Below the pieces are notes generated by a model. It did no database searches, had not been told where the DNA came from, and saw nothing but the letters and a program-made list of their open reading frames with translations. Shown here piece by piece: positions 1 to 9,226 of a stretch of DNA of 64,000 bases (position 1 is its first letter; every line of letters starts with the position of its first letter). The translations under genes and the position numbers were made by a program. The DNA is from Vreelandella arcis (GTDB lineage Bacteria; Pseudomonadota; Gammaproteobacteria; Pseudomonadales; Halomonadaceae). The DNA is taken from contig NZ_FNII01000009.1 in assembly GCF_900103865.1 (NCBI RefSeq), positions 124,001-188,000 of the forward strand, written 5' to 3'.

Positions 1-334
1 CGGCTACCTCATCAGTTCTAGCGGCAAGAATGAAATCATTTTGGTGCAGGCCATCAATGGCATGACTCCACCAGGTGACCGTGGTTTTACCATACTCGGT
101 GGTGATCACGGGGTGGTGGCCTGCCTGTTCAGCCAATTCGCCAACGCGCTGGGTAAACTCAAGCGCGCTAACGAAATCACGAAATGTAAAGCTTCGTGTA
201 AGCTTCATGATGCCATCGTGATCGGCAATTCGCCACTGTGGGAGGGCCGTTAACTCGCTTTCGCACTCGCTACGGGTCATAGGCCGTGCGTCACCGCTGC
301 AAGGTTCACAATGTTGTTGGGCAAGTGAGGTCAT
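1..334 (-). CDS. phhB: Pterin-4a-carbinolamine dehydratase (3' end cut by window)
   Basis: Dehydrates 4a-hydroxytetrahydrobiopterin in pterin recycling for phenylalanine hydroxylase; cytoplasmic. I translated this frame directly: it starts MTSLAQQHCEPC, runs 111 codons without a stop and leaves the window at base 1. The family hallmark is visible as EQAGHHPVITTEYG followed by VTWWSHAIDGLHQNDFILA, with the catalytic paired histidines and the conserved tryptophan region. The ATG (complement 332-334) follows a GGAGGAGA ribosome site. It lies 39 nt downstream of the diguanylate cyclase on the same strand, so the two may share a transcript. Only the last few residues should be missing, as the family is usually about 110-120 residues. 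Sure of the family; the physiological role is inferred. Confidence 0.9.
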   Translation of the reverse strand, partial: MTSLAQQHCEPCSGDARPMTRSECESELTALPQWRIADHDGIMKLTRSFTFRDFVSALEFTQRVGELAEQAGHHPVITTEYGKTTVTWWSHAIDGLHQNDFILAARTDEVA

Positions 335-373
335 GGGTTATCTCCTCCGCTTGGGTGATGAATGTTTACCCCT

Positions 374-1270
374 TTAGGGTAGATGGCAGACGCAGTCCCG
401 GCCAACGTCTTTGGCATTGTATAGCGCTTGATCCGCTCGTTCGATAAGGTTCATTAAGGGTTCACCACAGCGATACTCGGCAACGCCAATGCTCATTGTC
501 ACTTGTCCGGTGCCGAGACCAAAGTCATATTGAGCAATAAAGGAGCGTAAACGGTCTGCCAACTGGTGGCACTGCTTGACCGAGGTAAGCGGTAATACCG
601 CCATGAATTCTTCACCGCCTAGCCGGGCGATCATGTCTTCGCTGCGTAGCAACGACTGGGTCAGGGTGGCGAGCTGTTTTAAGACGTCATCGCCTTGCAG
701 GTGGCCCCAGCGGTCGTTGAGCTGTTTGAAGTGATCAATGTCGAGCATCATGATGGAAAGCGGCGTGCCGTGACGTGAGCTTAGCGACGCTAGGTTGGTC
801 AAGTGCACCATTAACTTACGCCGGTTTGGCAACTCGGTGAGCGGGTCGGTATTACACAGCTTGCGTAGCCGATGCTCTTCAGTGACCTGGTCGCTGATGT
901 CCATCATGATGCCGCTCCAACGAACGCCTAAATACGTGGGCTCAGGGGTTGCGCTAACGGCAATCCAGCGAGTTTTATGCCCGGATAGCGCCAGGCGAAA
1001 GCGGGTGGTTAACGGCAGCATCCAGCGAGCAGAGCGTTCAATGGCCGACATGAGCTTCGGAAAATCAGCGCCGGTTAGCTGCTCAAGTGCGGCATTGGCG
1101 TCATCGGCGAGCTGGTCTCGGTCGATGTCAGTCAACACCATGCCGCCACCTTCCATAAATGGGAATGCCATGTGGCCATCATGCGTGCGATAAAATTGGA
1201 AAACCACGCCAGGCATTTTTTGGATAAGTTGCTCGGCGTTGAGCGATAAAGGGATCTCATTCACGGGCAT
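374..1270 (-). CDS. PAS-GGEEF diguanylate cyclase
   Basis: Predicted to make cyclic di-GMP from two GTP. Of 298 residues, about 20-128 look like a PAS-type sensor domain and 135-298 are a GGDEF domain. The active-site motif is GGEEF at 218-222, so catalysis is expected. An inhibitory I-site RxxD (RSED, 209-212) sits exactly five residues upstream, which in this family gives product feedback. No signal peptide or membrane segment is seen, so it should be a soluble sensor with an unknown ligand. The ATG at complement 1270 has GGAG about 8 nt upstream. It is divergent from cobA across a 260 bp AT-rich gap and precedes phhB on the same strand. Confidence 0.93.
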   Translation of the reverse strand: MPVNEIPLSLNAEQLIQKMPGVVFQFYRTHDGHMAFPFMEGGGMVLTDIDRDQLADDANAALEQLTGADFPKLMSAIERSARWMLPLTTRFRLALSGHKTRWIAVSATPEPTYLGVRWSGIMMDISDQVTEEHRLRKLCNTDPLTELPNRRKLMVHLTNLASLSSRHGTPLSIMMLDIDHFKQLNDRWGHLQGDDVLKQLATLTQSLLRSEDMIARLGGEEFMAVLPLTSVKQCHQLADRLRSFIAQYDFGLGTGQVTMSIGVAEYRCGEPLMNLIERADQALYNAKDVGRDCVCHLP

Positions 1271-1364
1271 GCGTGAATCTCCGAAGCTGTGCTATTGAAA
1301 AGCTATGCCATGAAAAATTAAGCCACCTAGGGTAGCGCTAAAAACGTAATTAAAATGTAAGCGA

Positions 1365-1393
1365 TTGACTACAAAGCGATACGTTTTTATATT
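1365..1393 (+). promoter_or_regulatory. Predicted sigma-70 promoter, cobA direction
   Basis: TTGACT (1365-1370) and TATATT (1388-1393) are separated by exactly 17 bp in the AT-rich gap between the divergent cyclase and cobA genes. It would give a leader of roughly 130 nt before the cobA start. I see no riboswitch or binding-site consensus in that leader. Matches in such AT-rich DNA are partly expected by chance. Confidence 0.45.
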
Positions 1394-1530
1394 TTTTCGA
1401 TATATCTAATAAAATAAAGAGATTAAAAACGCATATGAAGTACTAGCTTATGATTATCGCTGGCACCCTAAGGGAAAAAATATTACTTTTACGCATATAA
1501 AACATTATTTTTATTCCATTGAGGTGGGTT

Positions 1531-2364
1531 TTGTCGCACACCACGTATACATCGGGGCAGCCGTCTGCAAAGGGTCGAGTAAGCTTAGTCGGGGCTGGGC
1601 CCGGGGATCCCGAATTGCTGACTATTAAAGCGTTTAATCGCTTACAACAAGCCGATGTGGTGCTGCACGATCGCTTGGTCAGCGACGAAATTTTGGCGCT
1701 GTTACCGTCAACGGCGCAGCGATTTTACGTCGGTAAGGCGCGCTCAGCGCATAGCGTTCCCCAGAAGGGAATCAATCAAGCGCTGGTAAAATGGGCTCAA
1801 GCTGGCAATCGCGTGGTACGACTAAAGGGGGGAGACCCGTTTATTTTTGGACGCGGCGGGGAAGAGCTGGAAACGTTGATCGACGCGGGAGTGGCTGTAG
1901 AAGTGGTTCCGGGGATCACGGCTGCCTCAGGGTGTGCCGCTTACGCGGGTATTCCGCTAACCCACCGTGACCATGCTCAATCGGTGCGCTTTGTCACAGG
2001 GCATCTCAAAGAAGGGGAGTGCGACTTAGACTGGCAAACGCTGTCGCGGCCTGGTCAAACGCTAGTATTTTACATGGGGCTGGGAAGCGTGAACGTCATT
2101 AGCCAAGCCCTGATTGCTCATGGAATGGCTCCGGATACCCCCTTAGCGTTAATTGAGCAGGGCACCACGCAACAGCAGCAAACGCATATAGGGTGTTTAA
2201 ACGCCTTGCCCAGTGCGTTCCTTGCAGGTGAAGTAAAACCACCTACTTTGTTAATTATTGGTCACGTCGTATCAATGAATGCGCAGTTGGCCTGGTTTGA
2301 CGCGGATCAGGCCGATGCCAAGGGGTTTCACGAAGGCAAACACCCGACACCCCCCGTCGAGTAA
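1531..2364 (+). CDS. cobA: Uroporphyrinogen-III C-methyltransferase
   Basis: SAM-dependent methylation of uroporphyrinogen III at C2 and C7 to precorrin-2, the branch point to siroheme and cobalamin. The 277 residues contain the N-terminal signature VSLVGAGPGDPELLT, then RLKGGDPFIFGRGGEE and VVPGITAASGCAAYAGIPLTHR, all standard for SUMT enzymes. It has only the methyltransferase domain, so it is not a CysG-type fusion. The frame is open from a TTG at 1519, but the TTG at 1531 has GAGGT five bases upstream and gives the start MSHTTYTSG, so I prefer it. No nitrite or sulfite reductase gene is adjacent in this window. Confidence 0.9.
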   Translation: MSHTTYTSGQPSAKGRVSLVGAGPGDPELLTIKAFNRLQQADVVLHDRLVSDEILALLPSTAQRFYVGKARSAHSVPQKGINQALVKWAQAGNRVVRLKGGDPFIFGRGGEELETLIDAGVAVEVVPGITAASGCAAYAGIPLTHRDHAQSVRFVTGHLKEGECDLDWQTLSRPGQTLVFYMGLGSVNVISQALIAHGMAPDTPLALIEQGTTQQQQTHIGCLNALPSAFLAGEVKPPTLLIIGHVVSMNAQLAWFDADQADAKGFHEGKHPTPPVE

Positions 2365-2531
2365 CGCTAGCGTTAAACAATCAACGTTTGCGAGGGGATA
2401 CGAGACTGGCTAGATGTACTGAGCGGTGTATGCTTAATGTGAGCAGGGTGATAACCATCACCGTCTGCTGCCCAATGCGCAGCCAACACCCATCCGCGCA
2501 ACGCGCAGCGAAAACCTAAGGGAGAGGCGAC

Positions 2532-3722
2532 ATGTCAGATGAGCAACATTCCGATCACGAGCCAACCAATAGCAAACCGGATATGAAGACGCTGTTCCGC
2601 GATAATCGGGTAAAAGCGATTGCGGGCATCGCGGCGATTGCAGTGATCTGGGCGATCATGGCCCAGTCCAACGTTGGCACCAGTCGCGACCGGGTGGCAG
2701 CGCTTGAGGAGCAGGTTGCCGGCGTAGAAGAAGAAAACCAATCGCTTAACCAAGAACTCAACAGCGTAGAAGAAGAAAATCAATCGCTCAGTCAAGAGCT
2801 TAATGAAGTCGATAATGCCGAAGCGGATCTTGCGGCGTTGCAAGATCAGATGAGTGCGCTCGAAGAGCAGCAGGCTGAAGAACAGCAGGCCCTGGAGAGT
2901 ACACAGCAGGAAGTCAGCGATGCCCGTTCGCAGCTCGAATCACTTGAAGAAGAGCGCAGCACGCTACAGAGTGAAGTTGACCAACTCAATCAACAGGTAA
3001 GCGAGACCGAAGGCGAGCTGGAAACGCTGCGTGAAGAGCGTCAACAAGTTCAGCAGGCCAGCGAAGAGGCTGATCAAGCGCGTCAAGAAGCTGAGGCCGC
3101 GCGCCAGAGTGCTGAAGATGCTCGCCAAGAGGCTGAAAACGCGCGCCAAGAAGCCGCAAAAGAGCGTCAGCAAGCGGTCGCCGAGCGAGACGCGGCGAGA
3201 GAAACCTTGAATGAACTGAACACCCAGATTGAGCAAGCCAATGAGCGCTTGGCAACGCTCGATGAAGAGATCGCTAACGCAGAATCCGAACGCGATAGTG
3301 CCCGTGAAGAGCGTGAAAGCGCAATTAATGAGCGCGATACGCTGCAAGAAGAAGTGAATTCGCTGAAAGCACTGCGTGAGGAGGAAGAGAACAGCCTTAG
3401 CCAAGTGCGCAGCGAAATGGAAGACTTGATGGTAGCGTTGGATATCGGCCGCGAAGAACTGGCCAAGGTTGAAGGCCAAGTGGCTGACCGAGAAAAGCAA
3501 CTAGAGCGCTTGGAAGGTCAACTGACTGATTGGCGCGATGAGCTTTCAACGCTGGATTCTCGCTTAGCCGAAGCCGCGAACGATGTCGGCCAAGAGGCGC
3601 AACAAGAAAGTGGTTCGCAGATTGGTAATGAAGCTAACGAACAGAGCGGCGACGAAGGCAGCAACCAGGAGTCGCCGTCAGATAACGAAGAAGGCAATGG
3701 CAATGAGCAAAACGCTGGCTAA
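2532..3722 (+). CDS. Membrane-anchored acidic coiled-coil protein
   Basis: Function not recognised. The 396-residue protein has a short charged N-terminus, one membrane segment at about residues 27-45, then a very long coiled coil from about 55 to 345 rich in E, Q, A and R, and an acidic low-complexity tail rich in E, N, G, S and Q. A two-heptad unit (VEEENQSLNQELNS) is repeated in tandem, encoded by a 42 bp DNA repeat at 2724-2765 and 2766-2807. A run of ARQEAEx-type heptads follows around 3070-3190. The ATG follows GGAGAGG. A strong terminator closes it, so it is a single-gene unit. Similarity to SMC-type ATPases would be only coiled-coil composition; no ATPase motif is present. Confidence 0.8.
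   Translation: MSDEQHSDHEPTNSKPDMKTLFRDNRVKAIAGIAAIAVIWAIMAQSNVGTSRDRVAALEEQVAGVEEENQSLNQELNSVEEENQSLSQELNEVDNAEADLAALQDQMSALEEQQAEEQQALESTQQEVSDARSQLESLEEERSTLQSEVDQLNQQVSETEGELETLREERQQVQQASEEADQARQEAEAARQSAEDARQEAENARQEAAKERQQAVAERDAARETLNELNTQIEQANERLATLDEEIANAESERDSAREERESAINERDTLQEEVNSLKALREEEENSLSQVRSEMEDLMVALDIGREELAKVEGQVADREKQLERLEGQLTDWRDELSTLDSRLAEAANDVGQEAQQESGSQIGNEANEQSGDEGSNQESPSDNEEGNGNEQNAG
2724..2807 (+). repeat. 42-bp tandem repeat, two copies, in-frame
   Basis: Two adjacent copies, each beginning GTAGAAGAAGAAAA, encode two heptads each of the coiled coil. The copies differ at several, mostly third-codon, positions, so the duplication is not brand new. Confidence 0.85.
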
Positions 3723-3753
3723 ATCGCTCTCTATTTGATTAGGAGCTTCGCTG

Positions 3754-3790
3754 AGCGGGTGCTGATGTGTATTCAGCACCCGCTTTTTTT
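3754..3790 (+). terminator. Intrinsic terminator after the coiled-coil gene
   Basis: A perfect 12-bp stem, AGCGGGTGCTGA (3754-3765) with TCAGCACCCGCT (3773-3784), has a 7-nt loop and runs into a T tract ending at 3790. Confidence 0.93.
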
Positions 3791-3871
3791 AGTCTTGGTT
3801 TATGATTGACCCAGCGAAGAGTATCATTTGCTGCACTAATGAATGCAGCGCTAGACGAGGAGTCGCTATAA

Positions 3872-4672
3872 ATGGAAGGTGTCAAACACATAATAGCCGT
3901 GGCCTCGGGTAAGGGAGGCGTTGGTAAGTCAACGGTGACCGTTAACTTGGCATTGGCGTTATCTGCCCAGGGATACCGTGTAGGCGTACTGGATGCGGAT
4001 GTCTACGGCCCAAGCCAAGCACAAATGCTCGGTGTCGCTGAGGGTGTTCGCCCGCAAGCATCGGGGGATGATAAATTTTTACCGCTTGAGGCCCATGGGC
4101 TGCAAGCCATGTCCATGGCGTTTATGGTCAATAACCGTGAAGCGATGGTGTGGCGAGGGCCGATGGTGGTTGGGGCCTTCCAGCAGATGCTAAACCAGAC
4201 CCAATGGGATAACCTGGATTTTCTGCTTATCGATATGCCGCCTGGTACCGGCGACATTCAGTTGACGCTGGCCCAAAAAGTATCGGTGGCGGGTGCGGTG
4301 ATTGTCACGACGCCTCAAGACATCGCCCTGCTTGATGCGCGAAAAGGCATTGAAATGTTTCGCAAAGTGAATGTGCCTGTTTTAGGTGTCGTCGAAAACA
4401 TGAGCCTTTACCACTGCGAAAAATGCGGCCACGAGGCGCCGATATTCGGTTCTGGCGGTGGTGACCGAATTGCCGAAGAGTACGATACCGAGGTGCTTGG
4501 CCGCTTACCACTGACGCTATCGATCCGCGAGCTGGCTGATTCAGGACGACCAAGCGTCGTATCGGAGCCAGACAGCGCCGTTAGTCAGACGTTTGCGGCG
4601 ATTGCCAAACGCGTTGCGCAAAGCGTGGATGGCCAGGGTAATGAAAGTCCGACTATTTCCTTTAGCGAGTGA
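3872..4672 (+). CDS. apbC: Iron-sulfur cluster carrier, Mrp/ApbC family ATPase
   Basis: Cytoplasmic P-loop ATPase that binds and transfers Fe-S clusters to apo-proteins. Residues 10-20 are the deviant Walker A motif ASGKGGVGKST. LDADVYGPSQ and DMPPGTGD follow, and a CxxC (CEKC) in the middle is the cluster-binding pair. At 266 residues it starts directly at the ATPase domain and lacks the N-terminal MIP18/DUF59 domain found in the roughly 370-residue E. coli form. The 80 bp upstream leave no room for that domain, so this is a short-form member, not a truncated annotation. It is followed 11 nt later by dcd, probably in one operon. Confidence 0.92.
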   Translation: MEGVKHIIAVASGKGGVGKSTVTVNLALALSAQGYRVGVLDADVYGPSQAQMLGVAEGVRPQASGDDKFLPLEAHGLQAMSMAFMVNNREAMVWRGPMVVGAFQQMLNQTQWDNLDFLLIDMPPGTGDIQLTLAQKVSVAGAVIVTTPQDIALLDARKGIEMFRKVNVPVLGVVENMSLYHCEKCGHEAPIFGSGGGDRIAEEYDTEVLGRLPLTLSIRELADSGRPSVVSEPDSAVSQTFAAIAKRVAQSVDGQGNESPTISFSE

Positions 4673-4683
4673 ATACGTAACTA

Positions 4684-5250
4684 ATGAGCATCAAGTCTGA
4701 TAAATGGATCCGGCGCATGGCGGCAAGTGACGCCATGATTGAGCCTTTTGAGCCAGGCCAGGTTCGTTACATTAACGAGCAGCGTGTTATTTCCTATGGC
4801 ACGTCAAGCTATGGCTACGATGTCCGCTGCTCGGATGAATTTAAAGTCTTTACCAATATTCACTCGGCGATCGTGGATCCTAAGGCCTTCGATGCCAATA
4901 GCTTTGTCGATGTGAAAGGCGACGTGTGTATTATCCCGCCTAACTCATTTGCGTTGGCGCGCACGGTCGAGTATTTCCGCATTCCGCGTAATGTGTTGAC
5001 GATTTGCCTGGGTAAATCCACCTATGCCCGCTGTGGCATCATCGTTAACGTCACGCCGCTTGAGCCGGAGTGGGAAGGACACGTTACGTTGGAGTTTTCC
5101 AACACGACGAATTTGCCGGCTAAAATCTATGCCCATGAAGGGGTCGCGCAGATGCTCTTCCTGGAATCTGACGAAGTGTGCGAAACCTCTTATAAAGATC
5201 GTGGGGGCAAGTACATGGGCCAGCGTGGGGTGACACTACCGCGTACCTAA
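4684..5250 (+). CDS. dcd: dCTP deaminase
   Basis: Deaminates dCTP to dUTP for thymidylate synthesis; a soluble homotrimer. The 188 residues match the usual length. The core is visible as [21 protein letters not shown] followed by [14 protein letters not shown] and the C-terminal GVAQMLF segment; the Ser/Arg/Glu catalytic set sits in these blocks. The C-terminus [12 protein letters not shown] is the typical nucleotide-closing tail. It follows apbC by 11 nt and is closed by a terminator. Confidence 0.97.
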   Translation: MSIKSDKWIRRMAASDAMIEPFEPGQVRYINEQRVISYGTSSYGYDVRCSDEFKVFTNIHSAIVDPKAFDANSFVDVKGDVCIIPPNSFALARTVEYFRIPRNVLTICLGKSTYARCGIIVNVTPLEPEWEGHVTLEFSNTTNLPAKIYAHEGVAQMLFLESDEVCETSYKDRGGKYMGQRGVTLPRT

Positions 5251-5276
5251 ACGTTACTCGGTTGTTATGCAATAGA

Positions 5277-5309
5277 ACCGAGCGGGTTATTACACCGCTC
5301 GGTTTTTTT
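5277..5309 (+). terminator. Intrinsic terminator after dcd
   Basis: ACCGAGCGG (5277-5285) pairs with CCGCTCGGT (5295-5303), followed by T residues to 5309. It separates the apbC-dcd unit from the convergent purMN operon. Confidence 0.93.
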
Positions 5310-5346
5310 CGGCTAAGCGACAATAGTCATTAAAATGCCTAGGTTA

Positions 5347-6078
5347 TCAAGATGGCTCATCGAGCTCTTCAGCAGCGTCCTCGTGGGAAAGTCGCATCCC
5401 ATGGAGTGGCAGCGGATGGCCGTCCATGGTGGCGCCTTGGCTACTGAATTGAAGCCGCCCCTGCAAAAACCACTGTACGGCAATAGGCAGGATAAGGTGC
5501 TCTCTGTCTTGCACCTTCTGTTTAAGCGTATCGATGCTGTCGTCGTCGGCGACGTTGAGTGCTGCTTGTAGCACCACTGGCCCGCCATCGAGTTCTTCGG
5601 TAACGAAGTGAACGCTGCAGCCGTGCTGCGTAACGTTATCCTCAAGTGCTCGAGCATGCGTGTTGAGGCCCTGATAAGCGGGTAGCAGCGATGGGTGGAT
5701 ATTCATCATACGGCCCAGAAAACGCTGAACGAAGCGCGGCGTCAAAATGCGCATAAAACCGGCGAGCACGATCACGTCAGGCTCATGGCGCTCAATGACT
5801 TTGATCAGCGCCCCGTCGTATGCCTCGCGGCTGTCGTATTCCCGGTGAGGCAAGGCAACGGCGTCAATGCCTGCATCACGCGCGCGCTTGAGGCCATAGG
5901 CATCGGGCTCATTGGAGATGACCGCGACAATTTCGCCGCCTAGACGGTCGTGCGACTGCGCATCAATGAGCGCTTGCAGGTTGCTGCCATTGCCGGAAAT
6001 CAACACCACCACTCTTGGGGGAGCGGTGGGTTCGGGCGTCATATCGTTTAGGGTATCGCTGTAATCAGACGTACTCAT
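5347..6078 (-). CDS. purN: Phosphoribosylglycinamide formyltransferase
   Basis: Third step of purine synthesis: transfers formyl from 10-formyl-THF to GAR. The N-terminal [16 protein letters not shown] loop binds the phosphoribosyl group. The catalytic set lies in [20 protein letters not shown] (Asn, His) and [13 protein letters not shown] (Asp). At 243 residues it is longer than the usual 210-220 because of about 12 extra N-terminal residues and a C-terminal tail; a start at the internal Met13 is possible. Its ATG overlaps the purM stop (ATGA, 6075-6078), so it is translationally coupled to purM. Confidence 0.95.
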   Translation of the reverse strand: MSTSDYSDTLNDMTPEPTAPPRVVVLISGNGSNLQALIDAQSHDRLGGEIVAVISNEPDAYGLKRARDAGIDAVALPHREYDSREAYDGALIKVIERHEPDVIVLAGFMRILTPRFVQRFLGRMMNIHPSLLPAYQGLNTHARALEDNVTQHGCSVHFVTEELDGGPVVLQAALNVADDDSIDTLKQKVQDREHLILPIAVQWFLQGRLQFSSQGATMDGHPLPLHGMRLSHEDAAEELDEPS

Positions 6079-7148
6079 GCGGGTAAGTTCTCCAGCACAA
6101 CGGCTTCTTGCTGACGAGGCTCAATCTGCCCAAGGCGATACACGGTTTCTCCCTGGGCTTTTAGATGCGCCATGGCTTGGTCGGCCTGCGCTTCTGGAAC
6201 CACTGCGACCATGCCAATACCGCAGTTCAGAACCCGGTGCATCTCGGTATCCGAGACATTGCCCTGAGTTTGAAGCCAATCAAAGACGGCTGGTCGTGCC
6301 CATGCCCGAGTATCAATGCGGGCCGCTAATGACTCAGGTAGCACGCGGGGAATATTTTCAAGTAGCCCACCACCGGTAATATGCGATAGAGCATGAACCG
6401 ATAGGTCGCTATCACGCAGTAGGGAAAGCAGGGCTTTAACGTAAATGCGCGTCGGGGCCATCAGCGCATCCGCTAGGGGAATGCCATCGACCTGGGTATC
6501 CAGGGGCGCATTGCTATGCTCGATGATTTTACGAATCAGCGAATAGCCGTTCGAGTGCGGCCCTGATGAAGCGAGGCCTAGTAGAACGTCGCCTTCTGCA
6601 ACGCGGCTACCGTCAAGAATTTCACTTTTCTCAACCACCCCGACGCAGAATCCAGCTAAATCGTAGTCGTCGCCTTCGTACATGCCGGGCATTTCGGCGG
6701 TCTCACCGCCGACCAGTGCACAGCCTGCCTGTTCGCAGCCGGCTCCGATACCCGTGACGACGTCGGCCGCGATGTCGACATTTAATTTGCCCGTGGCATA
6801 GTAGTCGAGAAACAACAGTGGCTCGGCACCCGCCACGATAAGGTCGTTGACACACATGGCCACCAGGTCGATGCCAATGGTGTCATGTTTGCCTAGCGTC
6901 ATGGCGAGACGCAACTTGGTACCGACACCATCGGTCCCGGAGACCAGTACCGGCTGATGGTAGCCTTGAGGCAATTCGCAAAGTGCGCCGAAACCGCCTA
7001 ATCCGCCCATGACTTCCGGGCGGGTAGTGCGCTTGGCCACGTGTTTAATGCGCTCGACCAGGGCATTGCCGGCATCAATATCCACGCCAGCATCTTTATA
7101 GCTAAGCGAAGGGGACGATGAAGCGTGCGAAGAAGAGGTCTCGGTCAT
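6075..7148 (-). CDS. purM: Phosphoribosylformylglycinamidine cyclo-ligase
   Basis: AIR synthase, fifth step of purine synthesis, ATP-dependent. Start chosen at [10 protein letters not shown] (complement 7148), which has AGGA about 7 nt upstream. The frame stays open 38 codons further up, but that stretch does not resemble the family. The resulting 357 residues fit. Visible blocks include [26 protein letters not shown] (ATP-binding), [12 protein letters not shown] and [16 protein letters not shown]. It forms purM-purN in one transcript, divergent from the perM-hda pair; this order is also found in Pseudomonas. Confidence 0.96.
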   Translation of the reverse strand: MTETSSSHASSSPSLSYKDAGVDIDAGNALVERIKHVAKRTTRPEVMGGLGGFGALCELPQGYHQPVLVSGTDGVGTKLRLAMTLGKHDTIGIDLVAMCVNDLIVAGAEPLLFLDYYATGKLNVDIAADVVTGIGAGCEQAGCALVGGETAEMPGMYEGDDYDLAGFCVGVVEKSEILDGSRVAEGDVLLGLASSGPHSNGYSLIRKIIEHSNAPLDTQVDGIPLADALMAPTRIYVKALLSLLRDSDLSVHALSHITGGGLLENIPRVLPESLAARIDTRAWARPAVFDWLQTQGNVSDTEMHRVLNCGIGMVAVVPEAQADQAMAHLKAQGETVYRLGQIEPRQQEAVVLENLPA

Positions 7149-7342
7149 GACAGATCCTATGGAGCTGAGTGCAGTGCAATAGTGACTGGCGTACGCCGCC
7201 AGAGCCGGGCGATAACTGGGGCGAATTGTAACACTCGGTGGCGAGGCTCGCATCGCCTCCACTGGCTGTGAACAAAAGCAGGCGGTTTTTATTTATATAC
7301 GGCATAGTAGGTTGTCGTAACAGTGGCCATTAAAGGAGTTAT

Positions 7343-8449
7343 ATGCGCAATTCATGGTGGGGCATCCTGCTATTAGTCCTAATCTTCGGGCTGTTATATT
7401 TATTGGATGCCGTGTTAATGCCGTTTATTGCTGGCGTTATTCTGGCGTATTTAGCGGATCCGCTGGCCAACCAATTCCAACGCTGGGGAATGAACCGCCC
7501 GGTGGCGGTCAGCAGTGTCTTCTGTGTGCTTTTGGTGGTGTTGATTGTCAGCCTGCTTATCGTCATCCCGCTGGTGGTCCAGCAGTTGAAGCAATTAAGT
7601 GAAGCCGTGCCGGGTATTTTTGCCTGGGGGGAGAACACGGTGGCTCCGCAGGTCTTTGAATGGACGGGATACGATCTACGCTCTGAATTGGTCAACGTGC
7701 GGGAGACGCTGGTTGAGAATTGGCGCGATGCTGGCGGCTACCTTGCCCAAGCGCTTGGCCAAATAGGCCGCTCGGGTATGGCATTTGTGTCGTGGATCAC
7801 TTATGTAGCGCTGATTCCTGTCGTAACGTTTTATTTGCTGTTGGACTGGGATCGTCTTATCAGCAATATTGCCAATTTGATTCCGCGTCAATGGGCGGAT
7901 GATGTCGGTAGGCTGGTGCGTCGCTGCGATGAAGTGCTGGCATCGTTTTTGCGCGGACAGCTGTTGGTCATGCTCAGCTTGGGCATCCTTTATGCGGGCG
8001 GACTAACGTTGTTGGGGCTTGATTTTGGCCTGTTGATTGGCGTGGTTTCTGGATTGGTAAGCATTGTGCCGTTTCTTGGGTTTATTTTGGGGCTATGCAT
8101 CGCGCTGATTGTCGCGCTTTTCCAGTTTGGCACCTGGTGGGGGTTATTGGGCGTAGTGGCCGTGTTTACGATTGGCCAGGTGGCAGAGAGCGTCGTCTTA
8201 CAGCCTAAACTGCTGGGCGATAAAATTGGCCTACACCCGGTAGCGGTTATTTTTGCCGTTCTGGCAGGGGGCAATTTATTTGGACTCACCGGGGTATTGC
8301 TAGCGCTGCCGGCCGCCGCCGTTATTATGGTGCTGTTACGTGAGGTCAAAGACCGCTATCAACGCAGCGAGCTATACAATGCCGCTGACGAATACGACCG
8401 TGAGGATGCCGACGTACCCGCGATTGATGACAAAAGGACGCCTTCATGA
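7343..8449 (+). CDS. AI-2E/PerM family membrane transporter
   Basis: Polytopic inner-membrane protein of the AI-2E exporter (PerM/YdgG/YhhQ-like) superfamily; 368 residues with about eight hydrophobic segments and a soluble region between the N- and C-terminal membrane blocks. The family block ESVVLQPKLLGDKIGLHPVAVIFAVLAGG is present, with LLALPAAA near the end. The substrate cannot be read from the sequence: some members export autoinducer-2 and others act as Na+/H+ antiporters, which would suit a halophile. Its stop overlaps the hda start (ATGA), and the purM/perM/hda arrangement is conserved in relatives. A GGAG ribosome site precedes the ATG. Confidence 0.88.
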   Translation: MRNSWWGILLLVLIFGLLYLLDAVLMPFIAGVILAYLADPLANQFQRWGMNRPVAVSSVFCVLLVVLIVSLLIVIPLVVQQLKQLSEAVPGIFAWGENTVAPQVFEWTGYDLRSELVNVRETLVENWRDAGGYLAQALGQIGRSGMAFVSWITYVALIPVVTFYLLLDWDRLISNIANLIPRQWADDVGRLVRRCDEVLASFLRGQLLVMLSLGILYAGGLTLLGLDFGLLIGVVSGLVSIVPFLGFILGLCIALIVALFQFGTWWGLLGVVAVFTIGQVAESVVLQPKLLGDKIGLHPVAVIFAVLAGGNLFGLTGVLLALPAAAVIMVLLREVKDRYQRSELYNAADEYDREDADVPAIDDKRTPS

Positions 8450-9150
8450 GCCACGTGCCGGCGCAGCTTCCCCTTGGGATAGGATTGCGCGACGACGCTA
8501 CGTTTGATAATTATTACCCAGGGGAAGCCAACGCTGCCTTGCTGGATCGTCTTCAGCAACAGTGGGCACCTGCCGGTGATGACTTCATTTATCTATGGGG
8601 GCCGCCGGGCTCAGGGCGTAGCCACTTATTGCAAGCCGCCTGTCACGCTGCTTCGGATAGAGATAAGCGGGCGTTATACCTGCCGTTAGCAGAACTCGGC
8701 CATTTCCCGCCGTTGATGCTTGAAGACATCGAACGATTGGACGTGGTCTCGATTGATGACCTGGAGCAGGTGGTAGGGCGAAAACGCTGGGAAGAAGCGT
8801 TGTTCCATGCGTTTAACCGCCTGCGGGATGCCGGTAAACATTTGGTGATTGCGGCGAACGCGCCCCCGCGGCAGTTGGGTGTCGTTCTACCCGACTTAGC
8901 GTCTCGGCTGACGTGGGGGACGACCTTTCATTTGCATCCGCTTAATGATGATGAGCGACTAGCTGCGTTAAAGCTGCGGGCTAATGCACGAGGCATGCAA
9001 CTGCCCGACGACGTGGGGCGCTATATTCTTCACCGCGGACCTCGTGAGCTTGGCGCGCTTTGCCAGGCGCTGGAAACCTTGGATCAGGCTTCGCTTTCCG
9101 CTCAGCGCAAATTAACCATTCCGTTTGTGAAAACTGCGCTTAATTGGTAA
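8446..9150 (+). CDS. hda: DnaA regulatory inactivator Hda
   Basis: DnaA-like AAA+ protein that, with the sliding clamp, stimulates ATP hydrolysis on DnaA and so limits replication initiation. The 234 residues start with a short peptide containing QLPLGI, which resembles the clamp-binding QL-(S/P)-LPL motif expected at the Hda N-terminus. LWGPPGSGRSHLLQAAC (Walker A) and VSIDDLEQV (Walker B) follow. There is no C-terminal DNA-binding domain, which distinguishes it from DnaA. It is translationally coupled to the upstream transporter and followed by a terminator. Confidence 0.93.
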   Translation: MSHVPAQLPLGIGLRDDATFDNYYPGEANAALLDRLQQQWAPAGDDFIYLWGPPGSGRSHLLQAACHAASDRDKRALYLPLAELGHFPPLMLEDIERLDVVSIDDLEQVVGRKRWEEALFHAFNRLRDAGKHLVIAANAPPRQLGVVLPDLASRLTWGTTFHLHPLNDDERLAALKLRANARGMQLPDDVGRYILHRGPRELGALCQALETLDQASLSAQRKLTIPFVKTALNW

Positions 9151-9151
9151 C

Positions 9152-9184
9152 AAAAAAGCCGCCAGCGATCAGCTGGCGGCTTTT
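9152..9184. terminator. Bidirectional terminator between hda and phasin
   Basis: GCCGCCAGC (9158-9166) pairs with GCTGGCGGC (9172-9180). It is flanked by six A on the left and TTTT on the right, so it can end transcripts from hda (plus) and from the phasin gene (minus). Confidence 0.92.
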
Positions 9185-9226
9185 AAGAGTTAACTACCGC
9201 AGCTGTGCTGCGATGAGCCATCAATA

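Noticed and set aside
41..253. Plus-strand open frame of 70 codons at the left edge
   Set aside because: The opposite strand encodes a clear pterin-4a-carbinolamine dehydratase over the same bases.
1271..1530. AT-rich segment as a sign of horizontal transfer
   Set aside because: It is a short divergent promoter region flanked by normal genes, with no mobile-element signature or repeats at its ends.
2535..3500. Several minus-strand open frames opposite the coiled-coil gene
   Set aside because: They are shadows of repetitive E/Q/A codons; no ribosome sites or recognisable products.
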